Source: an uncultured Prevotellaceae bacterium
GTDB lineage: Bacteria > Bacteroidota > Bacteroidia > Bacteroidales > Bacteroidaceae
Direction: 5' to 3'
Length of the DNA stretch: 64,000 nt
Assembly (NCBI GenBank): GCA_902782305.1
Contig: CACZMV010000001.1
Location: forward strand, 62,001-126,000
How positions within the stretch are numbered: position 1 is the stretch's first letter; the number at the start of each line of letters is the position of its first letter. Shown in pieces: positions 1-8,849 of the stretch. Made by a program: the position numbers and the translations under genes. Below the pieces are notes generated by a model, which saw nothing but the letters and a program-made list of their open reading frames with translations, ran no database searches and had not been told where the DNA came from.

Positions 1-815
1 GTGGTCCTGCTACAGGTCTGCCCACCAAGTCAGAACAGACCGATCTGTTGCAAACACTTTTTGGTCGTAACGGTGAGAGTCCCATGCCTGTATTAGCAGC
101 AACCAGTCCCGCAGACTGCTTTGATGCAGCTTTCCAGGCTTGTAAGATTGCCCTTGAGCACATGACTCCTATTGTATTGCTCACAGATGCATATATCGCT
201 AATGGTTCTGGTGCTTTCCGCCTTCCTGAGATGGCTAAGCTCGACGCCATCAATCCTCCCTATGTTCCAGAGGAACTGAAGGGTAAATGGACTCCATATA
301 TGCGTGCTGAAAACGGAACCCGCTACTGGGCTGTTCCTGGTCGTGAGGGTTTCACTCATATCCTTGGTGGACTGGAGAAGGACTCTGAGACTGGTGCAAT
401 TTCTACCAATCCTGAGAACCACGACCTGATGACACGTCTGCGTCAGCAGAAGATTGCAAACATCCAGGTGCCCGACCTTGAGGTGGAAGGTGATGTTCAG
501 GATGCTGAATTGCTTGTTGTAGGTTTCGGATCAACCTACGGCCACCTGCACTCTGCCATGGACGAGCTCCGCCAGAAGGGTTACAAGGTTGCTCAGGCAC
601 AGTTCAAGTATCTAAACCCGCTGCCAAAGAACACTGCAGAGGTTCTCTCTAAATATAAAAAGGTGGTAGTGGCCGAACAAAACATGGGCCAGTTGGCAGC
701 TTATCTGCGTATGAAGGTCGACAACTTCGTTCCCTACCAGTTTAATCAGGTAAAGGGTCAGCCTTTCGTTGTAGAAGAGTTAGTAAACGCATTCGAGGAC
801 ATTTTAAAGAAGTAA
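1..815 (+). CDS. korA: 2-oxoglutarate:ferredoxin oxidoreductase, alpha subunit (C-terminal part, cut by window start)
   Basis: The reading frame is open from base 3 (GPATGLPTKSEQTDLLQ...) and ends with a stop at 813-815, so the 5' part lies outside the window. The GPATGxPTKxEQxDLLQ stretch followed by FGRNGESP is characteristic of the KorA/PorA-type pyrimidine-binding domain of 2-oxoacid:ferredoxin oxidoreductases. The last 110 residues or so are the usual C-terminal transketolase-like domain. With KorB, 4 bp downstream, it would oxidatively decarboxylate 2-oxoglutarate to succinyl-CoA with ferredoxin as acceptor, in the cytoplasm. The ATG at 48 is internal to this frame and is not the start. 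Specificity for 2-oxoglutarate rather than pyruvate or branched-chain oxoacids is inferred from the pairing with a KorB-like subunit. Confidence 0.9.
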   Translation, partial: GPATGLPTKSEQTDLLQTLFGRNGESPMPVLAATSPADCFDAAFQACKIALEHMTPIVLLTDAYIANGSGAFRLPEMAKLDAINPPYVPEELKGKWTPYMRAENGTRYWAVPGREGFTHILGGLEKDSETGAISTNPENHDLMTRLRQQKIANIQVPDLEVEGDVQDAELLVVGFGSTYGHLHSAMDELRQKGYKVAQAQFKYLNPLPKNTAEVLSKYKKVVVAEQNMGQLAAYLRMKVDNFVPYQFNQVKGQPFVVEELVNAFEDILKK

Positions 816-819
816 AGCA

Positions 820-1827
820 ATGAGTACATATACAGCAAACGATTTTAAGAAAGGACAACCACGTTGGTGTCCTGGATGCGGTGACCATTTTTTCCTGGCA
901 TCGTTCCATAAAGCATTAGCAGAAATCGGAGTCGCACCACAGGATACTGCTGTTATCAGTGGTATTGGTTGTTCGAGCCGTCTGCCCCACTATATGGCTA
1001 CTTACGGCATGAACACCATCCATGGACGTGCTGCAGCCATTGCCACAGGTGCAAAGGTTGCCAACCCCAACCTCACTGTTTGGCAGGTAAGCGGTGATGG
1101 TGACGGACTGGCTATTGGTGGTAACCACTTCATCCATGCCAATCGTCGCAACATCAACCTGAACATGATTCTGCTTAACAACCGTATCTATGGTCTGACC
1201 AAAGGACAATACTCTCCCACCTCACCCCGTGGTTTTGTTTCCAAGTCAAGTCCTTACGGTACAGTAGAAGATCCTTTCCGTCCTGCTGAGCTCTGTTTTG
1301 GCGCCCGCGGTCATTTCTTTGCACGTGCCGTTGCAACCGATGCTCCGGGCACTGTTGAGATTCTGAAGGCTGCCTATGCCCACAAAGGTGCAGCCGTCTG
1401 CGAGATTCTGCAGAACTGTGTCATCTTCAACGACGGAACCCATGAGGCCGTATATAATAAAGAGGGACGCAAGAAGAACGCCATCTATGTGAAACATGGT
1501 GAGAAACTCGTATTTGGCGAGAACAATGAGTTCGGACTGGTACAACAAGGCTTTGGCCTGAAGATTGTCGAGATTGGCAAAGATGGCTATACGCTTGACG
1601 ACGTACTGGTTCACGATGCTCATTGCGAGGACAACACTCTACAGTTGAAGCTGGCCTTGATGGGTAATGGCGACGGATTCCCCGTAGCTTTGGGGGTTAT
1701 CCGCGATGTCGATGCTCCTACTTACGACGAGGCCGTTCACGCCCAGATTGCTGAGGTTAGTGCTCAGAAGAAGTATCACAACTTTGAAGAACTGTTGGAG
1801 ACTAACGACACCTGGGAGGTGAAGTAA
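820..1827 (+). CDS. korB: 2-oxoglutarate:ferredoxin oxidoreductase, beta subunit
   Basis: This 335-residue protein starts 4 bp after korA stops, so the two are co-transcribed and probably translationally coupled. It carries the thiamine-diphosphate-binding signature GDGDGLAIGGNH followed by NNRIYGLTKGQYSPTSP at about residues 90-135. The N-terminal WCPGCGDH and GIGCSSRLPHY segments are typical of the KorB/PorB family. The length is usual for KorB. It supplies the catalytic cofactor site of the cytoplasmic 2-oxoglutarate oxidoreductase complex. No gamma or delta ferredoxin-like subunit follows; a strong hairpin terminator comes directly after the stop. Confidence 0.93.
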   Translation: MSTYTANDFKKGQPRWCPGCGDHFFLASFHKALAEIGVAPQDTAVISGIGCSSRLPHYMATYGMNTIHGRAAAIATGAKVANPNLTVWQVSGDGDGLAIGGNHFIHANRRNINLNMILLNNRIYGLTKGQYSPTSPRGFVSKSSPYGTVEDPFRPAELCFGARGHFFARAVATDAPGTVEILKAAYAHKGAAVCEILQNCVIFNDGTHEAVYNKEGRKKNAIYVKHGEKLVFGENNEFGLVQQGFGLKIVEIGKDGYTLDDVLVHDAHCEDNTLQLKLALMGNGDGFPVALGVIRDVDAPTYDEAVHAQIAEVSAQKKYHNFEELLETNDTWEVK

Positions 1828-1850
1828 TATATTTGCAAACTCCACTTGAC

Positions 1851-1889
1851 AATCATCCCTAAGAGCATGCGTCTTAGGGATGATTTTGT
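1851..1889 (+). terminator. Intrinsic terminator after korAB
   Basis: Two perfectly complementary 14-nt arms (1851-1864 and 1872-1885) enclose a 7-nt loop, and a short T-rich stretch (TTTTG) follows. It sits 23 bp after the korB stop and ends the korAB transcript. Confidence 0.8.
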
Positions 1890-1954
1890 GTATATATACA
1901 CTATACATCCAAGAAAACCCAACCAAACATATCATGTTTACCAGAAATTCTTTG

Positions 1955-1962
1955 TAATTTTG
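1955..1962 (+). promoter_or_regulatory. Candidate -7 promoter element for the dicarboxylate permease
   Basis: TAATTTTG matches the Bacteroidota TAnnTTTG -7 consensus 38 bp before the permease start. No TTTG -33 box is visible at 19-21 bp upstream, so it is a partial match. Confidence 0.45.
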
Positions 1963-2000
1963 CGACCGTTTCCGAGAATACATTAAAAATCTAACGACAT

Positions 2001-3506
2001 ATGTTTAATAACTACAAAGGATTTCATCTCGTACAGTCGTATCACGACTTGAGACACATGCGTAAATACCATCCAACGAACACGTTCGTACGTTTCGCTA
2101 AGATTGCTGTTGTCGCATTGGTCACCCTATTGCTCTGGAACATGCCTACCGAATGGTTTGGCATTCAGAACCTAACTATCATCCAGCAACGTATCATTGC
2201 TATTTTTGCCTTTGCCACACTGATGTGGATTCTGGAGATTGTCTCTTCATGGGCCACATCCATTGCTATCATCGTGCTAATGCTGCTTTTCTGTTCGGAC
2301 AGTGGCATTTTGCCTATGGTCAATGAAGAGGAAGTGGGTAAATTGCTTAGCTACAAAGGTGTCATGGCATGTTTTGCCGACCCAGTTATCATGCTGTTTA
2401 TTGGTGGTTTCGTGCTGGCTATTGCCGCCACAAAGACAGGACTCGATGCCCAGTTGGCCAAAGTATTATTGCGTCCTTTTGGAACCAAAAGTGAAATGGT
2501 GCTGTTGGGCTTCTTACTCGTCACTGGATTGTTCTCTATGTTTGTATCCAACACAGCTACGGCTGCCATGATGCTAACATTCCTCACGCCGGTGTTCCGT
2601 CAGTTACCTCCAGAAGGTAAGGGACGTATTGCCTTGGCAATGTCTATCCCCGTTGCTGCCAACCTCGGCGGTATGGGAACGCCTATCGGCACACCTCCCA
2701 ACAACATCGCACTGAAGTACCTCAACGATCCTGAGGGTCTTAATATGGGTCTCGGCTTCGGTCAGTGGATGATGTTCATGTTCCCGTTAGTTGTTGTGTT
2801 ACTGTTTATCAGCTGGCGCCTGCTGCTCAAGTTCTTCCCCTTCAGCCAGAAGACGGTTGAGTTGAATATTGATGGTGGCATGCAGAAAGGATTTCAGTCG
2901 TGGGTGGTCATCGTAACCTTTATCCTTACCGTAGTACTTTGGCTCTCCGACCGTTTCACAGGCATCAATGCCAACACTGTAGCCATGCTTCCTTTCTGCA
3001 TCTTCGCTCTGACTGGTGTAATCAACAAGCGCGATTTGGAGCAGATTAACTGGAGTGTTATCTGGATGGTAGCTGGTGGTTTTGCACTGGGTTATGGTCT
3101 TAATGCCTCCGGATTGGCTGCTAACGCTGTGGAGAGCATACCCTTCGGTGAATTCTCACCACTACTTATCTTAGTCATAGGTGGTGCTATCTGTTATGTA
3201 CTGTCTAACTTCATCTCCAATTCAGCCACGGCAGCTTTGCTCATGCCTATTCTGGCTGTTGTCTGCGGAGCCATGGGTGAAAAGCTGGCACCTATCGGTG
3301 GAACAGGTACTATCCTTATCGGTGTAGCCATTGCCGCATCCAGTGCCATGATTCTGCCCATCTCTACCCCACCAAATGCCTTAGCTTTTGCTACGGGTTA
3401 TGTTCAACAGAAAGACATGTCGAAGATTGGCATCATCATGGGTGTAGTATCAATGTTACTAGGCTTTGGACTTGTTTACCTGATGGGTATTCTTCACGTT
3501 CTCTAA
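2001..3506 (+). CDS. DASS/SLC13-family sodium-coupled anion (dicarboxylate) permease
   Basis: A 501-residue inner-membrane protein with about twelve hydrophobic segments. It has the two repeated SNT/SNS motifs typical of divalent anion:sodium symporters: VSNTATAAMMLTFL near residue 190 and ISNSATAALLMPIL near residue 410, each in a re-entrant hairpin region followed by a GT-P or ISTPPNA stretch. The family moves succinate, malate, fumarate or sulfate with sodium ions. A C4-dicarboxylate substrate is inferred from family resemblance and from the korAB neighbourhood; the sequence does not settle it. It appears to be a single-gene unit with its own promoter, between the korAB terminator and a strong downstream hairpin. 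Confidence 0.82.
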   Translation: MFNNYKGFHLVQSYHDLRHMRKYHPTNTFVRFAKIAVVALVTLLLWNMPTEWFGIQNLTIIQQRIIAIFAFATLMWILEIVSSWATSIAIIVLMLLFCSDSGILPMVNEEEVGKLLSYKGVMACFADPVIMLFIGGFVLAIAATKTGLDAQLAKVLLRPFGTKSEMVLLGFLLVTGLFSMFVSNTATAAMMLTFLTPVFRQLPPEGKGRIALAMSIPVAANLGGMGTPIGTPPNNIALKYLNDPEGLNMGLGFGQWMMFMFPLVVVLLFISWRLLLKFFPFSQKTVELNIDGGMQKGFQSWVVIVTFILTVVLWLSDRFTGINANTVAMLPFCIFALTGVINKRDLEQINWSVIWMVAGGFALGYGLNASGLAANAVESIPFGEFSPLLILVIGGAICYVLSNFISNSATAALLMPILAVVCGAMGEKLAPIGGTGTILIGVAIAASSAMILPISTPPNALAFATGYVQQKDMSKIGIIMGVVSMLLGFGLVYLMGILHVL

Positions 3507-3507
3507 T

Positions 3508-3552
3508 AAAAAACTTCAGGGCTGTTGGAACGCCATCCAACAGCCCTTGAAG
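3508..3552 (-). terminator. Intrinsic terminator oriented leftward
   Basis: A long stem (3514-3529 with 3536-3552, one bulged base) is followed on the minus strand by six T residues (3508-3513). On the plus strand the hairpin is followed by CAACAAAAC, so it is a canonical terminator mainly for leftward transcription. It would end the tolC operon transcript or a separate small RNA; it may also slow rightward transcription out of the permease gene. Confidence 0.8.
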
Positions 3553-3652
3553 CAACAAAACAAACTACTAATGATATTACTACTAAAACAAATCTTACTT
3601 ACTATCTAAAAACCAAAACTAATAATTGTTGTTTCAAAACTCCCGTTTTTTC
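3508..3652 (-). ncRNA. Candidate small RNA or tolC-operon 3' UTR
   Basis: On the minus strand a TATCTTTG -7 element (3666-3659) precedes about 90 nt of C-poor, T/G/A-rich sequence that runs straight into the hairpin terminator at 3552-3508. No reading frame of note is present. The layout of promoter, short unstructured body, stem and T tract fits a small RNA of about 145 nt. The alternative is that it is only the 3' untranslated tail of the leftward tolC operon, whose stop is at 3792. No -33 box at the usual distance supports the promoter. The rest of the gap up to 3791 is AT-rich with nothing further recognised. Confidence 0.25.
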
Positions 3653-3791
3653 ACGTTGCAAAGATACGGCATTTATTCCAAACTAATTATATGTTTTGTT
3701 TCATGGATTTTGTTTTTTGTATCATCATCATAAAAACATCGTTTTTTTGCATAATTTGAGACTATACAAGGAGTAGTTTGCTCTTATTTTT

Positions 3792-5117
3792 TTAGAAATT
3801 TAGCTCCTTTCCTCGATAGAAATCCACCAAGGCTAACTGATAAAGATGCTCATAACGAGCCTGAACAAGATCGCTTTCTGCTTTTAAGTAATTATTCTTA
3901 GCCTCGTTAAACTCTGTGATGTTGGCCTTACCATTCTCATATTTGGCCTGCGTCAGTTCGAAAGCATCCTTGCTAGAGAGAGCAGCTGTCTGACTGCTTT
4001 TATACTTTGATTCAGCTGCAATGGCATTATAGTATACCTGCTGAATCTCCTTATAGAGCGTCTTCTTGATATTATCAAGCTGAAGCTGTTGGTTTGCACG
4101 ATCCAATTTAGCAGAACGGATGTTATTGCGAACCTGGAAACGACTGAAAATAGGAATAGTGAGGTTCAGACCAATATATTGAGAGAAATTATTCTTCAAC
4201 TGTGTCGCAAAAGCATCTGCTTGCATACCTTTGGTCTTATAGGAGTTCGTCTGAAGACCGCCACTGAAATTAAGCGTGGGATAAAGACCTGCACGAGCGA
4301 TAGCTATCTGACGCTCTGAGGCAGACAAGCGCAGTCGTTCTGCCTGAACTTCAGGTTTCAAAGTAACAGCCTCCTGATAAATGGCATCGGGAGAGGGGAA
4401 CTGTGTTGAAATCGTAATACGCTCAACATCAGGACGGGCCACCGTGAAACCGTCAGGTGAGGGCAATTCAAGCAACTGGCTGAGGGAAAGCAATGAGAGT
4501 TGCAGCTTATTATTGGCCTGTGTGGCTGTTAGACGTGACTGAGCCAACTGAGCCTCTTGCTGAGAAAGTTGGGCCTGACTTGCCTTTCCATTATTCACAA
4601 AAGCCTGAAGACGTTTCACCTGCATCGAGTCGATTTCAATCTGTCGATAGCTCACATCAGCAATCTCCATATTATACAGAATCTGGACATAAGCCTGTGC
4701 AACCTGCATACGGATATCATTCCTGGCTTTCTCTAAATCCTGAGTAGCAGCCTCAAGGTTCAGTTGGTTCAGTTTAATCTGATTAGGAATCTGAAAACCT
4801 GTAAAAAGAGGTACAGTAGTGCCTAGACCTAAACTCGTACTGTTAGTTGAACGATTGGTATAAGTATTGTCTAGGGTCAGACCACGACCAAAGCTGAAAC
4901 TCTCGGAAGCAGTGGCACTGAGATTTGGCAATCTCGAATTCTTGGCAGTAGAGAGCTGCAGTTCTCGCTTTTCACGATTAATCTCCTTTTGCTTGATACT
5001 GATGTTGTGCTCAATGGCATAGTTGGCACATTGGCGGAATGTCCAAGGGTTCTGCGCCTTTACAGAGCAAAAAGAGAAATAAGAAATAAGAAATGAGAAA
5101 AGAACAATCTTTTTCAT
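3792..5117 (-). CDS. TolC-family outer-membrane efflux channel
   Basis: A 441-residue protein with a cleavable signal peptide (about residues 1-21, ending VKAQ) and two long heptad-rich alpha-helical repeats typical of the outer membrane efflux protein family. Examples are the Q/A-rich stretch near residues 150-210 and a second one near residues 340-425. The length is standard for Bacteroidota TolC-like channels. It starts 3 bp after the adaptor gene and is the last gene of a leftward run with MacA-type adaptor, two MacB-type permeases and an ATPase. It would form the outer-membrane exit duct of that tripartite pump. Confidence 0.9.
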   Translation of the reverse strand: MKKIVLFSFLISYFSFCSVKAQNPWTFRQCANYAIEHNISIKQKEINREKRELQLSTAKNSRLPNLSATASESFSFGRGLTLDNTYTNRSTNSTSLGLGTTVPLFTGFQIPNQIKLNQLNLEAATQDLEKARNDIRMQVAQAYVQILYNMEIADVSYRQIEIDSMQVKRLQAFVNNGKASQAQLSQQEAQLAQSRLTATQANNKLQLSLLSLSQLLELPSPDGFTVARPDVERITISTQFPSPDAIYQEAVTLKPEVQAERLRLSASERQIAIARAGLYPTLNFSGGLQTNSYKTKGMQADAFATQLKNNFSQYIGLNLTIPIFSRFQVRNNIRSAKLDRANQQLQLDNIKKTLYKEIQQVYYNAIAAESKYKSSQTAALSSKDAFELTQAKYENGKANITEFNEAKNNYLKAESDLVQARYEHLYQLALVDFYRGKELNF

Positions 5118-5120
5118 AGT

Positions 5121-6236
5121 TTAATCCTTTTTGTTATCGTCAGTAATCAACTCAGGACCACGCACCTTGTCTTTCAAGGTCAGTCCCTTCTTAATCTCGA
5201 TATTCACACCATCAGAAAGTCCTGTGGTAACGGCAGTGCGCTCATACGTCTTCTGCTTACCCTCACCTTTTATAATATATACGAAGGTGGAGTCACCAGA
5301 GAATTCGATAGCACTCTCAGGAATGGTCAGAGCCTTGTCAACATGGGCCAGTACGATTTCGGCATTGGCTGAATAGCCCGAGCGTATCTTGTCGTCCTTG
5401 GCCACTTTAACAGCAGCCTTGATTTCAAACTGGTTGGCGCCATTACTTTCCGTAGCCTTTGGTGAGATATACTCCAAGGCTGCATCAAACTTCAAATCCT
5501 GCAAAGCACCGATGGTAATCTTCATAGGCATGCCACCAACCAACTGGCCCACCTCAGTCTCGTCAATGTTACCACGGAAGATGAGGTCGTTCATATTAGC
5601 CACAGAGGCAATAGTGGTACCGTCGTTGAAGGTGTTAGAGAGGATAACCGAGTTACCCACCTTTACAGGAATATCAAGAATGACACCACTGATGGTAGAA
5701 CGAACCAACGTACTGGAAGCAGAAGCATTCGACTTAGAGACACCGTCACGAACAACTTGGAGAGCATCCTCAGCAGCCAACTTCTCATGCTTGGCCTGAT
5801 CCAATTTCTGCTTGCTCTTATCATATTCATCAGCAGATATGAGTTTCTGATTAAAGAGATTTTCATCACGCTGGAAATCCGTCTGAGCTTGTTTCAAGTT
5901 AATATCTGCCAAGCCAACACGCATCTCTGCTGAGCTCAACTGTCCCATATCAGGGATTACCTTCACTTTAGCAATCACATCGCCAGCATTTACATGATCA
6001 CCTGGCTCTTTGTAGAGTTCTGTGATGATACCAGAAATTTGCGGTTTGACATAAACCTCATTACGAGGTTCAATCTTACCTGTAATAATGGTCGTCTTCT
6101 GGATGTCCTCCTTCTTAGGAGTAAACTCGTTGTATACGACTTCCTTGGGTTGGCTTTTCTGCCAAAGGAACACGAATGTTCCGATGAAAATCAGCGCGAT
6201 AATTGCGGCGATAATCAGTTTTCTGTACTTTTTCAT
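5121..6236 (-). CDS. MacA/AcrA-type periplasmic adaptor of a tripartite ABC efflux pump
   Basis: A 371-residue membrane fusion protein. It has one N-terminal membrane anchor (about residues 7-25), then a split lipoyl/barrel-sandwich domain (KPQISGIITELYKEPGDHV near 68-86), a coiled-coil hairpin rich in K/Q/A/E (about 105-165), a second lipoyl half containing ISGVILDIPVKVGNSV, a beta-barrel domain and a C-terminal MP domain. This order is that of HlyD/MacA adaptors. It lies 63 bp after the first MacB-like permease gene and 3 bp before tolC, all leftward. It would link the inner-membrane permeases to the TolC channel. The substrate is unknown. Confidence 0.88.
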   Translation of the reverse strand: MKKYRKLIIAAIIALIFIGTFVFLWQKSQPKEVVYNEFTPKKEDIQKTTIITGKIEPRNEVYVKPQISGIITELYKEPGDHVNAGDVIAKVKVIPDMGQLSSAEMRVGLADINLKQAQTDFQRDENLFNQKLISADEYDKSKQKLDQAKHEKLAAEDALQVVRDGVSKSNASASSTLVRSTISGVILDIPVKVGNSVILSNTFNDGTTIASVANMNDLIFRGNIDETEVGQLVGGMPMKITIGALQDLKFDAALEYISPKATESNGANQFEIKAAVKVAKDDKIRSGYSANAEIVLAHVDKALTIPESAIEFSGDSTFVYIIKGEGKQKTYERTAVTTGLSDGVNIEIKKGLTLKDKVRGPELITDDNKKD

Positions 6237-6267
6237 ATTTTAAATTTTAATTCTTAATCTTTTATTT

Positions 6268-6298
6268 CTAGATGGACTAGATATTCTAGTTTTTCTAG
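6268..6298. repeat. Phased CTAG array in operon spacer
   Basis: CTAG occurs at 6268, 6277, 6286 and 6295, an exact 9-bp period, in the 63-bp spacer between a MacB-like permease stop and the adaptor start. See the related array at 22132-22173. Confidence 0.7.
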
Positions 6299-6299
6299 G

Positions 6300-7556
6300 T
6301 TATTCATCACGCATAGCATCTACAGGTTTGATGCTCATGGCTCTGGCAGCAGGGGCAAGACCTGCGAGGACTCCCATAGACGAAACCATGAAGGCAGCAA
6401 AGATCGCTGTCCAGAATCCTATCTGGAAGTGGGCATTCACAATGCCATCCTCCGTATTGCCTAGTTCAAGCATCTGTAATATCAGTACACCGAAGAGGAT
6501 GCCACTCATACCAGCCACCAGCGTTAGTACAATACTCTCTGAGATGATCTGTGAAAGTATCATCTTGGGAGTGGCTCCAATGGCTCTTCGGATACCTATC
6601 TCTGTAGTGCGCTCGCGCACCGTTACCATCATGATGTTGGAAACACCGATGGCACCCGCAAGCAGGGTTCCAAGTCCGACCAACCAAATCAGGAAGTTGA
6701 CTCCCTTGAAGAGATTATCCAACATCTGGAAGAGCACCTCAGTATTAAAGACCATTGCACCCTGTTCATCAGTAGGGTCGAGGTAATGGGCACGGGCGAT
6801 AGTCTCGCGGATTCGTGGCGTGATCTTGCTCATCACCACACCCGGACGTCCTGTGACAGCAATCAAATCGACCTGATTACCACGATTAAACGTCTGTTGT
6901 ACAAGTGTCAATGGCAAGGTCACTTTCTCTTCGGCTCGTCCGTTGAAGTTCATGCCTCCACTGGCATTATAATCGACACCCACCACCTCGTAATAGGTTG
7001 AGTCGATACGGATGCGCTTGCCACAGGGGTCGCTGCCGTCCTTGAACAGGTCTTTATAGATCTTCTTACCCAGCACACATACTTTACGGTGCTCACTCAG
7101 GTCCATATCGTTGATATAGCGCCCATAATACATCTTAGGCGCAACGATATTCGCATATTCCGGTGTCACACCCTGAATTCGGGGCTGTGTGGATTGGTCA
7201 CCGTAGTAGGCCGTATTGGTACGACCCCACCCGCCAAACAGCACGGGGGCAATGGCATCCAGTTCCGGCACTCGCTGACGCAGGCGCTCTATGTCCTTAT
7301 AGTCCATCTCCCACCAGCGACCCTTACGGAATCCCTTGTAGGGCTTAGTGGTCTGTTGTGCCCATATCATGGCGGTGTTCTGGGCAAAACCTTCGAAGTT
7401 GCGCTCCAGCATCTCCTTCAGCCCTTGTCCGCCACCCATCAGGGCCACCAGCATGAACACACCCCAGAACACGCCGAAGCCTGTCAGGAAGCTTCTGCTC
7501 TTGTTTCTGGTCAGGGTGTCCAGTATTTCTCTGTATGAATCAATATCTATTCTCAT
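6300..7556 (-). CDS. MacB-type ABC transporter permease (FtsX domain)
   Basis: This 418-residue protein has the MacB/LolC layout: an N-terminal transmembrane helix (about 20-43), a large periplasmic core domain (about 45-260), then three C-terminal helices of the FtsX domain with the motif VRERTTEIGIRRAIGA, the coupling region to the ATPase. The start MRIDIDSYREIL is a natural amphipathic N-terminus. It is one of two consecutive, clearly related permeases (the other at 7590-8846), so the pump probably uses a heterodimer driven by the ATPase at 8850-9569. MacB-type systems work as mechanotransmission pumps for periplasmic substrates such as peptides, antibiotics or lipoproteins. Confidence 0.9.
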   Translation of the reverse strand: MRIDIDSYREILDTLTRNKSRSFLTGFGVFWGVFMLVALMGGGQGLKEMLERNFEGFAQNTAMIWAQQTTKPYKGFRKGRWWEMDYKDIERLRQRVPELDAIAPVLFGGWGRTNTAYYGDQSTQPRIQGVTPEYANIVAPKMYYGRYINDMDLSEHRKVCVLGKKIYKDLFKDGSDPCGKRIRIDSTYYEVVGVDYNASGGMNFNGRAEEKVTLPLTLVQQTFNRGNQVDLIAVTGRPGVVMSKITPRIRETIARAHYLDPTDEQGAMVFNTEVLFQMLDNLFKGVNFLIWLVGLGTLLAGAIGVSNIMMVTVRERTTEIGIRRAIGATPKMILSQIISESIVLTLVAGMSGILFGVLILQMLELGNTEDGIVNAHFQIGFWTAIFAAFMVSSMGVLAGLAPAARAMSIKPVDAMRDE

Positions 7557-7560
7557 CTTA

Positions 7561-7592
7561 ATGCATAATTAATAATTCACAATGCATAATTA
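7561..7592. repeat. Direct repeat in spacer between the two permeases
   Basis: ATGCATAATTA occurs at 7561-7571 and again at 7582-7592, a 21-bp period, filling the short gap between the two permease genes and overlapping the stop codon of the upstream one. Confidence 0.6.
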
Positions 7593-8846
7593 GTCAGCGC
7601 GAAGCGCTTCAATGGGACGAATGCGACTTGCCTTGAAGGCAGGGATGAGTCCTGCTAAGGTACCAGCTATCACCATCACCATCGTAGCTTCGATGCAGAC
7701 GTCAAGTCCTACCGTCGGATTGACGAACATCGTAGCCTTGAAGAGTCCCGTATCAATGGTATCGTGGCCCAGCGTAGCATCCATATACTCATTGGCTGCC
7801 ACACCCAGCACCATCCCAATGTAACCAAAGAAGGTAGTGATGATGACGCTCTCCACGATAATCAGTTTCAGGATGTTCCAAGGCTTGGCACCAATGGCTT
7901 TGCGGATGCCGAACTCGTGGGTTCGCTCCTTGACGGTGATGAGCATGATGTTCGAGACGCCAACGATACCGCTGAGCAATGTAAACAGACCGACCACCCA
8001 TAGAAAGGTACGGATGATGCCGATACCCGTCTGCATCTGCAGGTTGTTGGTATAGCGGTTCCAGAGCCACACACTTCTCTCGTCCTCTGGGTGTGCCTGG
8101 TGGTTGGCATTGATTCTGCGTCGGTAGTCTTTCTCAAAGTCCTCGTTAGCCTTCTCGGTAGTCAGCCCGTGGAAGGTAAACTCGATAGAACCAGCATCAT
8201 CTGTGTTGGCACCGAAGATGCCCTTGATGGCAGAGTAGGAAGAGAAGGCTTCCGACGATCCACTCTCATCATCTTTATAAATGCCCACTACCTTGAAGGC
8301 AAAGTCGTTGACCTTCACATAACGGCCCAGTAGCGACTTATAATCCTTGGGAGCCAGTTCTTTGGCCTGCTTATTGCTCAGCACCAACACTTTACGCTTT
8401 TCCTCTTGGTCTATGTTGTTGATGAATCGTCCATAGAGCATTTCCGTCTTGTCAATCTTTGTATGATTGGGATAGACGCCCGTAATCTCCGTGCTGATAT
8501 ACTCCTGTCCGTTAGTAATGGTTGCCGAAACTTCGTAGGAGGCTCCCACTTCATCGATGTTATCGCTGAACTCCCTGTCCGTTGTCGTAATGTCACGCGT
8601 CTGCAGTCGGATGCGTCGTCCTTCCTTCAGGCCTTGATAAGCCTTCGAGGTTCGTCCGCCAAAGACCACCATCGAGTTAGAGAGGAAACGCTCCGACTGA
8701 TTCAACTGTGCGTTGATAAGTCCGTTACCAGCACCCAAGAGCACGATAATCATGAAGATGCCCCACGCCACAGCAAAGCCTGTGAGTGTGGTACGGAGCT
8801 TATTCCTCCTTGCTGTCTGCCATATTTCTGTTATGATATCTCGCAT
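7590..8846 (-). CDS. MacB-type ABC transporter permease (FtsX domain), second copy
   Basis: A 418-residue MacB-like permease with the same architecture as its neighbour: N-terminal helix (about 18-42), periplasmic core, and three C-terminal helices with VKERTHEFGIRKAIGA. It begins 3 bp after the ATPase gene, which suggests coupled translation. The two permeases differ strongly in the periplasmic domain, consistent with a heterodimeric transporter in which each half contacts the adaptor. The substrate cannot be read from the sequence. Confidence 0.9.
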   Translation of the reverse strand: MRDIITEIWQTARRNKLRTTLTGFAVAWGIFMIIVLLGAGNGLINAQLNQSERFLSNSMVVFGGRTSKAYQGLKEGRRIRLQTRDITTTDREFSDNIDEVGASYEVSATITNGQEYISTEITGVYPNHTKIDKTEMLYGRFINNIDQEEKRKVLVLSNKQAKELAPKDYKSLLGRYVKVNDFAFKVVGIYKDDESGSSEAFSSYSAIKGIFGANTDDAGSIEFTFHGLTTEKANEDFEKDYRRRINANHQAHPEDERSVWLWNRYTNNLQMQTGIGIIRTFLWVVGLFTLLSGIVGVSNIMLITVKERTHEFGIRKAIGAKPWNILKLIIVESVIITTFFGYIGMVLGVAANEYMDATLGHDTIDTGLFKATMFVNPTVGLDVCIEATMVMVIAGTLAGLIPAFKASRIRPIEALRAD

Positions 8847-8849
8847 AGT

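Noticed and set aside
1-47. Possible truncated or frameshifted korA
   Set aside because: The frame is open to the window edge and matches KorA, so the missing 5' part is just outside the window.
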